This document shows positions 19,579 through 31,558 of a DNA stretch of 64,000 bases, piece by piece. This stretch comes from Ryuthela nishihirai (taxonomy: Eukaryota > Arthropoda > Arachnida > Araneae > Heptathelidae). The stretch spans positions 19,138,001 through 19,202,000 of the forward strand of contig JAWZYU010000001.1 in assembly GCA_038380435.1 (NCBI GenBank), given 5' to 3'. Both the position numbers and the translations under genes were made by a program. The notes below the pieces were generated by a model that was not told the origin of the DNA, did not search any database, and saw only the letters and a list, made by a program, of their open reading frames with translations. Every line of letters begins with the position of its first letter. The first letter of the stretch is position 1.

Positions 19579-22500
19579 CACCTTTCAAAGGCTCATGAAT
19601 CCACTAACTCTGATTGCAGAACCCCCATGGCACCTTTCAAAGGCTCATGAATCCATTAACTCTGATTGCAGAACCTCCATGGCACCTTTCAAAGGCTCAT
19701 GAATCCACTAACTCTGATTGCAGAACCCCCATGGCACCTTTCAAAGGCTCATGAATCCACTAACTCTGATTGCAGAACCCCCATGGCACCTTTCAAAGGC
19801 TCATGAATCCACTAACTCTGATTGCAGAACCTCCATGGCACCTTTCAAAGGCTCATGAATCCACTAACTCTGATTGCAGAACCCCCATGGCACCTTTCAA
19901 AAGCTCATGAATCCACTAACTCTGATTGCAGAACCCCCATGGCACCTTTCAAAGGCTCATGAATCCACTAACTCTGATTGCAGAACCCCCATGGCACCTT
20001 TCAAAGGCTCATGAATCCACTAACTCTGATTGCAGAACCCCCATGGCCCCTTTCAAAGGCTCATGAATCCATTAACTCTGATTGCAGAACCTCCATGGCA
20101 CCTTTCAAAGGCTCATGAATCCACTAACTCTGATTGCAGAACCCCCATGGCACCTTTCAAAGGCTCATGAATCCACTAACTCTGATTGCAGAACCCCCAT
20201 GGCACCTTTCAAAGGCTCATGAATCCACTAACTCTGATTGCAGAACCTCCATGGCACCTTTCAAAGGCTCATGAATCCACTAACTCTGATTGCAGAACCC
20301 CCATGGCACCTTTCAAAAGCTCATGAATCCACTAACTCTGATTGCAGAACCCCCATGGCACCTTTCAAAGGCTCATGAATCCACTAACTCTGATTGCAGA
20401 ACCCCCATGGCACCTTTCAAAGGCTCATGAATCCACTAACTCTGATTGCAGAACCCCCATGGCACCTTTCAAAAGCTCATGAATCCATTAACTCTGATTG
20501 CAGAACCTCCATGGCACCTTTCAAAGGCTCATGAATCCACTAACTCTGATTGCAGAACCCCCATGGCACCTTTCAAAGGCTCATGAATCCACTAACTCTG
20601 ATTGCAGAACCCCCATGGCACCTTTCAAAGGCTCATGAATCCACTAACTCTGATTGCAGAACCCCCATGGCACCTTTCAAAGGCTCATGAATCCACTAAC
20701 TCTGATTGCAGAACCCCCATGGCACCTTTCAAAGGCTCATGAATCCACTAACTCTGATTGCAGAACCCCCATGGCACCTTTCAAAGGCTCATGAATCCAC
20801 TAACTCTGATTGCAGAACCCCCATGGCACCTTTCAAAAGCTCATGAATCCACTAACTCTGATTGCAGAACCCCCATGGCACCTTTCAAAGGCTCATGAAT
20901 CCACTAACTCTGATTGCAGAACCCCCATGGCACCTTTCAAAGGCTCATGAATCCACTAACTCTGATTGCAGAACCCCCATGGCACCTTTCAAAGGCTCAT
21001 GAATCCACTAACTCTGATTGCAGAACCCCCATGGCACCTTTCAAAAGCTCATGAATCCATTAACTCTGATTGCAGAACCTCCATGGCACCTTTCAAAGGC
21101 TCATGAATCCACTAACTCTGATTGCAGAACCCCCATGGCACCTTTCAAAGGCTCATGAATCCACTAACTCTGATTGCAGAACCCCCATGGCACCTTTCAA
21201 AGGCTCATGAATCCACTAACTCTGATTGCAGAACCTCCATGGCACCTTTCAAAGGCTCATGAATCCACTAACTCTGATTGCAGAACCTCCATGGCACCTT
21301 TCAAAGGCTCATGAACCAACTAACTCTGATTGCAGAACCCCCATGGCACCTTTCAAAAGCTCATGAATCCACTAACTCTGATTGCAGAACCCCCATGGCA
21401 CCTTTCAAAGGCTCATGAATCCACTAACTCTGATTGCAGAACCCCCATGGCACCTTTCAAAGGCTCATGAATCCACTAACTCTGATTGCAGAACTCCCAT
21501 GGCACCTTTCAAAAGCTCATGAATCCATTAACTCTGATTGCAGAACCTCCATGGCACCTTTCAAAGGCTCATGAATCCACTAACTCTGATTGCAGAACCC
21601 CCATGGCACCTTTCAAAGGCTCATGAATCCACTAACTCTGATTGCAGAACCCCCATGGCACCTTTCAAAGGCTCATGAATCCACTAACTCTGATTGCAGA
21701 ACCCCCATGGCACCTTTCAAAGGCTCATGAATCCATTAACTCTGATTGCAGAACCTCCATGGCACCTTTCAAAGGCTCATGAATCCACTAACTCTGATTG
21801 CAGAACCCCCATGGCACCTTTCAAAGGCTCATGAATCCATTAACTCTGATTGCAGAACCCCCATGGCACCTTTCAAAGGCTCATGAATCCACTAACTCTG
21901 ATTGCAGAACCCCCATGGCACCTTTCAAAGGCTCATGAATCCACTAACTCTGATTGCAGAACCCCCATGGCACCTTTCAAAGGCTCATGAATCCAGTAAC
22001 TCTGATTGCAGAACCTCCATGGCACCTTTCAAAGGCTCATGAATCCACTACCTCTGATTGCAGAACCCCCATGGCACCTTTCAAAGGCTCATGAATCCAC
22101 TAACTCTGATTGCAGAACCCCCATGGCACCTTTGAAAGGCTCATGAATCCACTAACTCTGATTGCAGAACCTCCATGGCACCTTTCAAAGGCTCATGAAT
22201 CCACTAACTCTGATTGCAGAACCCCCATGGCACCTTTCAAAAGCTCATGAATCCACTAACTCTGATTGCAGAACCCCCATGGCACCTTTCAAAGGCTCAT
22301 GAATCCACTAACTCTGATTGCAGAACCCCCATGGCACCTTTCAAAGGCTCATGAATCCACTAACTCTGATTGCAGAACCCCCATGGCACCTTTCAAAAGC
22401 TCATGAATCCACTAACTCTGATTGCAGAACCCCCATGTCACCTTTCAAAGGCTCATGAATCCACTAACTCTGATTGCAGAACCCCCATGGCACCTTTCAA

Positions 22501-23270
22501 AGGCTCATGAATCCATTAACTCTGATTGCAGAACCTCCATGGCACCTTTCAAAGGCTCATGAATCCACTAACTCTGATTGCAGAACCCCCATGGCACCTT
22601 TCAAAGGCTCATGAATCCACTATCTCTGATTGCAGAACCCCCATGGCACCTTTCAAAGGCTCATGAATCCACTAACTCTGATTGCAGAACCCCCATGGCA
22701 CCTTTCAAAGGCTCATGAATCCACTAACTCTGATTGCAGAACCTCCATGGCACCTTTCAAAGGCTCATGAATCCACTAACTCTGATTGCAGAACCCCCAT
22801 GGCACCTTTCAAAGGCTCATGAATCCACTAACTCTGATTGCAGAACCCCCATGGCACCTTTCAAAGGCTCATGAATCCACTAACTCTGATTGCAGAACCC
22901 CCATGGCACCTTTCAAAGGCTCATGAATCCACTAACTCTGATTGCAGAACCCCCATGGCACCTTTCAAAGGCTCATGAATCCACTAACTCTGATTGCAGA
23001 ACCCCCATGGCACCTTTCAAAGGCTCATGAATCCACTAACTCTGATTGCAGAACCCCCATGGCACCTTTCAAAGGCTCATGAATCCATTAACTCTGATTG
23101 CAGAACCTCCATGGCACCTTTCAAAGGCTCATGAATCCACTAACTCTGATTGCAGAACCCCCATGGCACCTTTCAAAGGCTCATGAATCCACTAACTCTG
23201 ATTGCAGAACCCCCATGGCACCTTTCAAAGGCTCATGAATCCACTAACTCTGATTGCAGAACCCCCCTGG
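19579..23270. repeat. 52-bp satellite, 71 tandem units in exact register
   Basis: Unit starts CACCTTTCAAAGGCTCATGA and ends CAGAACCCCCATGG. First and last unit starts (19,579 and 23,219) differ by exactly 70 x 52, so there is no net indel. Variation is almost confined to three sites: AAAGG/AAAAG, CCACTAAC/CCATTAAC, and AACCCCCAT/AACCTCCAT. In the first 17 units the variants recur every eight units (416 bp). The unit is not a multiple of three and contains TCATGA, so it cannot encode a long repeat protein. No spacers separate the units. Confidence 0.98.
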
Positions 23271-24396
23271 AATTGCCCACCTCCAACCGCCAACAAACTC
23301 AAGAAAGAAAGCTACGACACAACAACCATACCTGGATGATCAACTAGAATAGAACTTTCCCCTGAACTTTGATAGAATATAGACCTGTCATCTCATCCAG
23401 GGAAGAGAAGATACCAACGCGGTTTTTTCTTTTGTCTCTATCACAACGCATACAACTACAAAAATTTTAACTTTATTCCCGAATTTCTACAGACTCTACC
23501 TTATCCCATTTCTCTCTGTGTGTGGTACCAACTTTAAATATGTGGACGTTTGCAATGTAGAATTGACAGAAGCTTCCCAAGATACGAGAGGATGAAGATG
23601 ATGAAGGATCAAGGAGAATCTCTTTGAGAATGCTAATAAGAGAAGCAAAAATAATTCGATTTATGTAAATGTCGTAAAAAAAAACACTGAAAGGAAAAAA
23701 AAAACTTATATCTGCTTTGGAAAAAAAATCAATATTAATGAACTCAACACATCCATTCTTCTAAATCCTCATAAATTGAATAAAAGAAAAAATATTCTTC
23801 ATTTAATCAAGCCTCTGGAAGAGAATTTAAAAAATATATTTTAATTATCAATTTAATAATTCTTCTAACTTCAGTCTGATTTATTACCCTTTTCATGAAA
23901 ATTTTAAATTTTAAACCTTAAAAATCTTTTTTCTCCTTCATTTGAAGGACTAACAACTGCTAAAGAAAAATCTCCAAATAATAAATTCAACAATTCTTCA
24001 TTTAAATAAAAATTTGAAAAATGAAATTCAATTTCTGAGTTTATATTCAAATTTCTACTCTTAAATTTAAAAAAATTAATTTTTCATCAATTTGAATTTC
24101 AACTTAAATATCGATTTTTTTTTAACTTCTTTGTCTTTATTCCCTGTTTCTCCTTTTCTTTTAAATTGTGAATTAAAAAAGGAAAGAAGAACAAACTTCA
24201 AATTTTAATGATGTTTCAAATGCTGATTGGGAAAGCCTGCATCAAGGACCTCCCAGAAAGCTGTCAGGTTTTACAATACAATTCTTGAAACATTTCCAAT
24301 TTCGTTTTCTCCATATCATAATTTTGAGAAGGGTTGCATGTTCCTGCTCCATGTCAAACATTATTAGGACACTAATAACTCATAGTAGAGCTTTTT
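23271..24396. other. No gene seen; very AT-rich
   Basis: From about 23,640 to 24,190 the sequence is dominated by A/T runs with AATTTAAA-type words. No coding or RNA feature is recognised. Confidence 0.4.
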
Positions 24397-24840
24397 TATG
24401 ATTGGAAAGATGTCTGCCAGATGGTTTGGTGAAAAGCTCTGACGTCACGTCAAGGCACCATCCATGTCACAGTGTTTTGCTCTAACCTGAAGAAAACCCC
24501 TCCACACATAGGCTGCTAATGTGGAAGGAAAAAGAGGGCTCAAGACATCACAAAACTTTCATTACAACGTCAATCAGAATTTATTTTCTGTTAATAGAAT
24601 TTAACTGAAATGTTTTGTAACATCTTACGCAAGATCTGATTAAGAATGGATTAGACCCTTCTCCCAGTGACAGAAACTCCCTTTAAAGCATCTTCTCTTC
24701 TCTGTAAGCAACTCTCCCACAGAGAATTTAGTCAGACGTCGTTGTGGACATCTCCGGATTCTTGCATCTGGCCTCTAGGAGTCACATATGGAAGACAATG
24801 TTATATCTGGAAGTCTCTAAAAGTTCCATATTTAGGGTGG
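24397..24840 (-). repeat. W family copy (3' flank, 3' UTR and exon D remnant)
   Basis: Matches 13,423-13,880 from GTCTGCCAGATGGTTTGGTG to TATATCTGGAAG. Exon D keeps its acceptor and the ATATAACATTGTCTTCC start but meets a stop early, after about nine codons. Confidence 0.8.
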
Positions 24841-24969
24841 GCATTCAAAAAAATTCTTGACAGGTGTCTGTAGATTTGCACTTGTTCCTTCGAAGTTAAG
24901 GAGCTACGACTTGTTTGAAAGCTTGTCTAAATTGGTCATTACGTGTTAAAAACAAAGGCTTTATCATCC

Positions 24970-25338
24970 GGGTGGCTCAGTCGGTAGCGTGCCAGGCTCG
25001 TAATCTGTAGTTCCCAGGTTCGAGTCCCAGCTGGGTCAGCGTTGAGTTTTATCTCTGCAAAATTCCACGGTCAGTAGGGGACACCGATGGGCTTGGAAAG
25101 GCCGCCGTCCGTCGGATGGGACGTTAAGCCGTGGCCCCGTGTGCGGGAGAGTCATACCCTGTGCACGTTAAACAACACGCTGGATGGCCTTGACGGGAGG
25201 CTACCATCTGTCTCCCAACAGCTATTGCAGTGGGTCCCCTCCCCCAACTTTCTCTGAGCCTTCGGGGTCCATGCGACCTGGCCATTTAGCCCATTGTGTG
25301 CAAAAAAAAGTGCCGTTCAGAGGTAAAACAACCCAACC
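24970..25338 (+). repeat. S1 SINE with 11-bp target duplication
   Basis: CTTTATCATCC is repeated exactly at 24,959-24,969 and 25,339-25,349. A small internal deletion removes CCCGCCCTGCC before CACGGTCAG; the box A/B head is intact. Confidence 0.95.
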
Positions 25339-25399
25339 CTTTATCATCCTTTCTCATTTCGCTGGCGACGTGTAAAGTTCGGTCTGCGAAATCTGAGAG

Positions 25400-26530
25400 T
25401 TGTTGCTATGGAGCCTACTAAACACGAGGAAATATTTTACATTTTCACAAGAATGCAGTTTGGGGACTGTGCAAAAAAAATTATGCCGATTTATCATGTA
25501 TATGGGGATCATGTTTGTTCATAAGACAGTGTTATGGAATGGATGCGCAAATCTATAGAAGGATGGCAGAGCTTCGAAGACCTCCTTCGTGCAGGAAGGC
25601 AGAAGGAGGCCGTGAACGAGAGAACCATCGCTGTTATTCTTGAATTCCTTAACGAAAACCAACACCTCACCGTTCAGGTAATAAGTTTAGATGTCAATGT
25701 ATTGATTGACAGTGTGGAAGCAATTATTCATCAACATTTAAAGTTCCGAAAGATCTGTGCCGAATTGGTACCCCACAAACTGACACAACAGCAAGAAAGG
25801 GCTAAAGTAGACTCGTGCGAGGAAATGCTAGCAATGTTTGAACTTAGTGGCCCCAACGATTAACAGACGTTGTCACAAGTGACAAGACGTGGTTTTATTA
25901 CTTTACAACACCCAGAAATATCGGCAACTACGTTTGGGTTGCAGAAGATGAACCTTTAAACTCATTAAGGAAATGGGAATTTGGGAATGCTAATTCAATC
26001 TGAATTGGCGTAGCATCCACAAATCCTCCGACGACTTTCGCTCATGGAAGATGATTTTCAGAATTTTTTTTCGATTCCCAAGGAATGGTAGACGTGGACA
26101 CTTTGCCTGAATAAATATAATCATATATAAATGGACAATACTACCAACACTGTTTTTCCCAAAATGGTTAAGGAGATGAAGGAGCACCGCATAACAACAG
26201 ACGTGTCAAGGGTTTTCCCTCTTCAAGACAATGCCAGTGCTCGCAAAACCCAGAAAGTGACGACCTAGCTGGAGCAGGAAAAAAACAAACAGTTACCCCA
26301 TCCTGCGTATTCACCCGAACTTGCACCATATGATTTTTGATTGTCCCAAATATTAAAAAGGAACTTTCTTGGAAGTCTTTTTCAAGGGTGCAAGAACTTC
26401 AAAATCATTCATTCATAGCTGAGGAGTATTCCACAACAAGGGTACCCCAAGCGTTTCAGAACTGGCGTAGACGTCTGCAGTTTTGTATAAATGCTGGACA
26501 GGAGTACTTTGAAGGACAGGAGAAATTTTG
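25400..26530 (+). pseudogene. Mariner-type transposase, heavily decayed
   Basis: Recognisable pieces in drifting frames: FRKICAELVPHKLTQQQ near 25,745 (the conserved block before the catalytic core), VTRRGFITLQHP near 25,880 where the first catalytic Asp would lie, a middle block near 26,050-26,130 (DSQGMVDVDTLP), and FQNWRRRLQFCINAGQEYFE near 26,455 (the C-terminal signature). Mariner transposases cut and paste at TA sites. At least four stops or shifts are present and terminal repeats were not found, so it is non-functional. Confidence 0.75.
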
Positions 26531-26540
26531 TTCAGATAAG

Positions 26541-26605
26541 TGCAATTGTTCTTGTTCTACAGATGTATGTCAAGAACGTTTTGAACGCTCCTCGTAGAAT
26601 ACTAA
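26541..26605 (+). repeat. Inverted partner of 27,751-27,812
   Basis: ATTGTTCTTGTTCTACAGAT and the following 40 bases recur in inverse orientation at 27,751-27,812 with few changes. The pair brackets the transposase remnant at 27.0-27.6 kb. Because mariner sequence sits beside both arms, they may be parts of two mariner copies in opposite arrangement rather than true terminal repeats. Confidence 0.7.
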
Positions 26606-27009
26606 ATGAATGTGATTTAAATCAGGTATTCCCTTCTTCAGGTAAGCATCTACGGGTTATGAAATGGTTAAAAAAAAGTGATCAATTTTCTAGGACAGTT
26701 ATCAGGAAAATGATTCGAATTCTTGTTCAGAAATAAACTGCCGAATTTAAATGAAATATTAATAACGATAAATTCGGTTCCTGATTTGCCAAATTTTAGC
26801 CAAGCAACATTAAATTGATTGCTAATAGATATCAGCTTTATATTTTCCACTCGCAAACGCGAAGGTGCTTTAACTGAAAGAGAGAACATTTTAATGTAGA
26901 GGTGAAAATATTTGAGACAATTTAAAGCACATAGTGGTAATAAAAGAAAAAAATTGCTATTTAGATGAAACTTGGGTGAATTCGAGCCACACAGCTTCTA
27001 AAGTAAAAA

Positions 27010-27582
27010 AAAAAAGTTAGAAACTAAACTGTGGCTGAATCAGTGTCAGCATCTCGGCAAGCATTTTATTTCATGGCTCACCAGAGGCCTAAAACAAGCA
27101 GCTGGGAAAGGCAAAGGTTTATAATTGCTCAAATAAGAAGTGACCATGGTTTTGTTGATGGAGCACAGTTAGTGTTTGAATGAAAAAGTAGTAAAGTTTA
27201 TCATGAAGAAATGAATGAGAAAGTGTTTAAAAATCGTATGTTATGTTCATTGCAAAAATTGGCAAAAAAACTCTGTTATAGTAATGGGCAATGCTCCGTA
27301 TCAGAGCGTAAAAAACTGAAAAAGCATCAACTATGGCATGGGGAAAAACAAGATGTTATTAACTGGCAAAAGGAGCATGGTATTGAGCATAGTGACCATG
27401 TCATGAAGATAGAACTCTTAAATAAATTTAGACAAGTGAAAGACAATTACGACAACTATATTATAGATGAATTTTTAGTGGAAGCAAGACACGTAGTACT
27501 GCATTTCCTTTCCATATCATTGCCCGTTAAAACCAATTCACATGACTTCGAGTCAAGTAAATGGCTACAGGGCCAAAAATAA
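27010..27582 (+). pseudogene. IS630/Tc1-type DDE transposase remnant
   Basis: After a frame with SWERQRFIIAQIRSDHGFVD, the frame 27,211-27,582 reads YHEEMNEKVFKNRM, later KQDVINWQKEHGIEHSD, then NYDNYIIDEFLVEARHVVLH. This order resembles the C-terminal DDE domain of insect IS630-type transposases (YHDEM.., then a D-N-A block, then a GH.VL..P.Y block). The expected second-Asp and third-acidic blocks are damaged. Family is by resemblance only; no termini found. Confidence 0.45.
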
Positions 27583-27635
27583 TAAAATTTTAAATTCATA
27601 GTTCCGAAAGATCTGTACTAATCTAAGTAAAAATT

Positions 27636-27812
27636 AATTGGTACCCCACAAACTGACACAGCAGCAAAAAACGGCTAGAGTCGACTCATGCGAGGAAATG
27701 CTAGCAATGTTTGAACCTAGTGACCCCAAACGATTAACAGACATTTAGCATTCTACGAGAAGCGTTCAAAACGTTCTTGACATACATCTGTAGAACAAGA
27801 ACAATATTCCTC
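27636..27812 (+). repeat. Fragment of the same mariner family
   Basis: 27,636-27,745 repeats 25,768-25,875 of the mariner remnant (TGGTACCCCACAAACTGACA through CGATTAACAGAC) with few changes; the inverse arm 27,751-27,812 follows. Confidence 0.8.
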
Positions 27813-28649
27813 TGAAATGCACATTTTTGCGCACAATGGGCTAAACTAGGATAAGCGCGGTTATTACTTGAAGAAGCAATCAGACTTGTTTCAACAGAAA
27901 ATTGGAAAATTATATTAGATAGGTGGCAGCTGAAGAAGAGGATTTGTGGAAATTTGATGTAATCAGTGAACACGTTGTCGAGAAAATATTTGTTTACATA
28001 CGAAGTATATAAACAATTATTAATCATAGTAGTGATGATACTGTGTGCAATGTATCAGAGGATAGCAATTTCTAGCCACTTGACAACTGAAACAAACATT
28101 TAATTTTAAAGTGAAATTCGTTTAAATATTTTTTATTCCTTGTATTATATCAAAAATTTTTGGATAATGTAACAATAATATTAATTTCACAAGTCATTGT
28201 CGGTGCTTCTGGGGATGTAATCTTGCTTCGTAAGGGGAAAAATTAACAATAGGAGATATATATATATAACGTTGCGCTAAATATCTAGCAAAATACACTT
28301 CTGGCATTGTATGTTTTTATCCACAAGTTTGACATGTGCTTAAAAACGTGGTCTCAAATTGCAACCAATAGCAGTCAATTTTGTGAACATTGATACTAGG
28401 AAAGGCTTGCTTATGTCGCACGGTTTGTTTACTCAAGTGGAACGGAGTATAATGATGAGTTAACACGTTTGAGCCTAATAGGAGGTTGACACTTGAGTTT
28501 AAAAAGGATGTCGATACATTTGAGCCTAATGGGACTTGACAAGTTCTAATCTAAGTAAAATTTAATGGGGGGCTTGAGATGTCCAATTTTAAATCTAATG
28601 GGAAGTTGGGTTGGCTTTGCATACCATGGCAAGCAAACAAAAAATGACA
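27813..28649. other. Mostly unassigned; tiny S1 piece at the start
   Basis: 27,815-27,845 (CCTCTGAAATGCACATTTTT) is a short S1 3'-end fragment. At 28,440-28,630 the phrase TTTGAGCCTAATGGGA and near copies recur four times at irregular spacing of about 40-60 bp. An (AT)n run is at 28,254-28,269. No gene recognised. Confidence 0.5.
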
Positions 28650-28890
28650 AAGCTTTTTCGCACACCATGGGCTAAATGGCCAGGTCACATGGACCCCGAA
28701 GCCTCAGAGAAAGTTGGGGGAGGGGACCCCCTTAAACAGCTGTTGGGATCATGTAAGTAACTCTCCCACAGAGATGGATGGTGACCTCCTGTCAAGGATG
28801 GTGACCTCCCGTCACATGGATGGTGACCTCCCGTCAAGGCTATCCAGCGTATTCTTTAACGTGCACAGGGTATGACTCTCCCGCACATTT
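28650..28890 (-). repeat. S1 SINE, partial, with internal triplication
   Basis: Covers the 3' half to CTCTCCCGCACA. The segment GGATGGTGACCTCC(T/C)GTCA is present three times between 28,764 and 28,835, replacing the usual single copy. Confidence 0.85.
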
Positions 28891-29047
28891 GAGCCTAATA
28901 ACGTGTGACATGGTTGAATCTAATGGGGTCAGGTTGTTTTACCTCTGAAATGCACATTTTTGCGCACAATGGGCTAAATAACCAGGATACAAGGACCCTG
29001 AAGGCTCATATGACAGTTGTTACTCACTGGACAGCTGTTAGGAGATA

Positions 29048-30361
29048 CAGGAGTTTACAAAAATAATGGAAACACGTACTGTATGTGGAGAACATTTCAT
29101 TAATAAGCTGTAGGCCAACTCGAGCATTCAGAATAAACGCAATTCGATGTGGAATAGACTTATACAAGTCAAGCACATATGGTAATGCACATACGGCCTT
29201 GCACTCCAGATATTCCCACAGATGTTCAATAATATTGAGGTCTGGAGACTAAGGTGGCTAGGGTAGCTGCTGTACCCTATCCTCACACTCTGTAAACCAC
29301 AACTCGACACGTTCCGCACAATGCTTGAGTACATTATCCGCTTGAAACTAGGGACACTCGTTAGGGAACAATCATGATGATCCCAACATTGGGTGCAGGT
29401 GGTCCCCGAGAATAGATTCGTACGTTGCGGATGTGACACAACCCTGCAGGATAACCAATGGCCCTAAGGAATGCCATGATATGGCATCCCACTGCATCAG
29501 GGATCTACCTCCATGCTTCACAGTCGGAACGAAACAGTCGGTGTGGTATGCTCTACAGGTTTTTGCCTGACATACACTCTACCAGTGGTGGGAAACAATG
29601 TGTAGCACTATTCTTCAGACCAGATGACAAGTTGCCATTCTTCGGCATCCCTGATTTTATGTGCTGTGCACCACCTTATACGTTTTGTTGCATTGGTGTT
29701 GGTAATCAGAGGTTTGTGGATTGCAGCACTGCCATAAATACCAGCACGATGAAGTTTCCGACAAACTGTTATCGGATTTTCCGACGAACTGTTAGTCGGA
29801 ACCAAACAGTCGGTGTGGTATGCTCTGCAGGTTTTTAATAGGGATACGCAGATAGGCACGATGAAGTTTCCGACGAACTGTTATGACCGAAACGGGATCA
29901 TTCCGACTGGTGTTCAACTCTGCTGCTATTTGCGGTGGTCTTGTGCTTCCGTTATGTAATCCGTGCCAACATTCGCCTATCCTTATCTGACAACTTCATA
30001 TGGCGTCCACAATTTGCATGTTTGGGGGCAACGCCTTGTCCTTTTTGATAGGTAGTCATAATCTTCGATACAGTTCTTCGTGTTTCACCTACTTGTTTCG
30101 CAGTTCTGGTCACTGAATCTCCTACAAGACGCGCACCAATGATCATGCTTTTTTGGAGGTTACTATGATCTGACGTTGTCAACAATTACACCACAACAGC
30201 AGTTTCACCTGTGCCTGTAGCACTACTACGTGATAGCCGACATCGTACTTCTCCCCTTTATTTCCTCATATCGCGGGTGACGTCATCCCTGTGATATGCA
30301 TACAGCGCATTGCGTGTACTCCAGTGGCCATCGGTGTTTCCATTATTTTGATAAACCTCTG
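29048..30361 (-). mobile_element. Tc1-like DNA transposon with TIRs and TA duplication
   Basis: Ends CAGGAGTTTACAAAAATAAT and the inverse of ...TTTTGATAAACCTCTG pair over about 28 bp with few mismatches, extending into ATGGAAACAC. TA at 29,046-29,047 and 30,362-30,363 is the target duplication inside the old SINE. 1314 bp is a typical full length. The relative order is therefore: SINE first, then this element. Confidence 0.95.
29128..30185 (-). pseudogene. Tc1-like transposase, decayed
   Basis: The N-terminal helix-turn-helix region is clear at 30,185-29,952: SMIIGARLVGDSVTRTAKQV followed by RRTVSKIMTTYQKGQG. Downstream (29,859-29,608) lies AAIHKPLITNTNATKRIRWC with EEWQLVIWS.EE, the block containing the first catalytic Asp (here damaged). 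The C-terminal part near 29,439-29,128 is in other frames. A segment of about 55 bp containing CAAACAGTCGGTGTGGTATG is duplicated (29,522 and 29,793). No functional enzyme can be made from it. Confidence 0.85.
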
Positions 30362-30767
30362 TAGATTGTTAGCCTCCCGTCAAGGCCATCCAGTGTGCTA
30401 TTTGAAATTCACAGTTTATGGCTATTTCACACACAGAGCTTAACGTGCCACCCGATGGCCTTTTCAAGCACATCGATGTGCTCTAGTGACCGAAGGCAGG
30501 TGAGGGACTTTGCAGAAAAAAATGTCAACACTAGCCCAGCTGTGACCGAACATGGGAACTGCAAAAAAGGATGCTGTCAATTTTGGTGACGTGGTTTAAA
30601 TGGCATCGTTTAAGCCTGGACTTTGTTTTTCTGGGATCACCGTAGGTGTCCGCGAAATTTCTCTCCTCACCAGGGAAGGGGGGACAGCAATGAGCAGACA
30701 TAATTAAAGGTAGTGATGATATTCTCTTAAAAAGAACCTTTTATTTGGGATATAACTCCTTACACTT

Positions 30768-30965
30768 AGCGATTAGCTCAGTCGGTAGCATGGAAGGATC
30801 GTAATCTGTAGTACCCAAGTTGAAGGCCCAACTGCCGTAAGGATTAAAATTTATTTTCGCGACCCCTCCCCCTTCCCTTTGGTATGAAAGAGGGGACATT
30901 GGCTTGGACAGTCCATGTTCAGTCTTCGAAAGGAACATTAACCTTCTGTGCGAATGAACGAACAA
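30768..30965 (+). repeat. S1 SINE, old, head and first body half
   Basis: GATTAGCTCAGTCGGTAGCA with GGATCGTAATCTGTAG is an altered tRNA-like head; box B is lost (AAGTTGAAGGCCC). The body fades after AACATTAACC. Confidence 0.65.
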
Positions 30966-31550
30966 GTTCGATGATATTTCGGGGAGCTCAAAAGCTGTTC
31001 AATGGATTCTATTTCCCAACCTTGTGTTGTTCAATTTGTTGTTTAACTGGATAAGTTACAAGAGCTCTTTGGGGGTCCTTGTATCATATCCAGTTAAACC
31101 ATTGTGTGTTCTTCCCAGGACGCAAGGAGAAGCATTTTTCATTAATGAACTTAGAAATGTAACTTTTGAATGTGTCATTTTCGTTGTAGAATTAGGAAGA
31201 AGAAATGAGAGAATATTTGTTACAGATTTTATAAATGATATTTGTTATAGGAATTCATATTCAAATGGGAAGTTATTAGCTTTTGGAGACTACATTTCAA
31301 TAATAATATACTGCTCATTGAAATGGAAAGTTAATAAATGATGCAAATGGAGACTTGCGAAAAATTGCAAAATGGTAATTGAAAAGTAAATTAACATTAA
31401 TTTTAAAATGGAATAGTTTTACTTTAAACCAGTACATTTGTCACAACTCCTGATTTTCCGGTACTCAACCAGAATTCTCATGCAACCGGCATAAATTTAG
31501 AGTCGAAAAATTTTAACTTCGTACGGCAAATTTCAATGCACGTGATAGTT
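30966..31550. other. No gene seen
   Basis: A 105-codon plus-strand frame at 31,024-31,341 has no recognisable motif; composition is AT-driven. Confidence 0.35.
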
Positions 31551-31558
31551 CTTCCGAC

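Larger units (their letters stand above)
28926..30590 (-). repeat. S1 SINE, old, split by a Tc1-like element
   Basis: Segments 28,926-29,047 and 30,362-30,590 are the two parts of one decayed S1; the break is at GGAGATA|TAGATTG, in the middle of the usual GGAGACAGATGG. Confidence 0.85.

Noticed and set aside
19579..23270. CRISPR-like or coding repeat array
   Set aside because: Units are contiguous with no spacers, the context is eukaryotic, and the 52-bp unit shifts frame and contains TGA, so neither an array of spacers nor a repeat protein is supported.
26337..26736. Overlapping ORFs as new genes
   Set aside because: They coincide with the C-terminal block of the decayed mariner transposase and its right flank.
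31024..31341. 105-codon ORF as a gene
   Set aside because: No recognisable domain, no codon or splice support; AT-rich frame of the length expected by chance in 64 kb.
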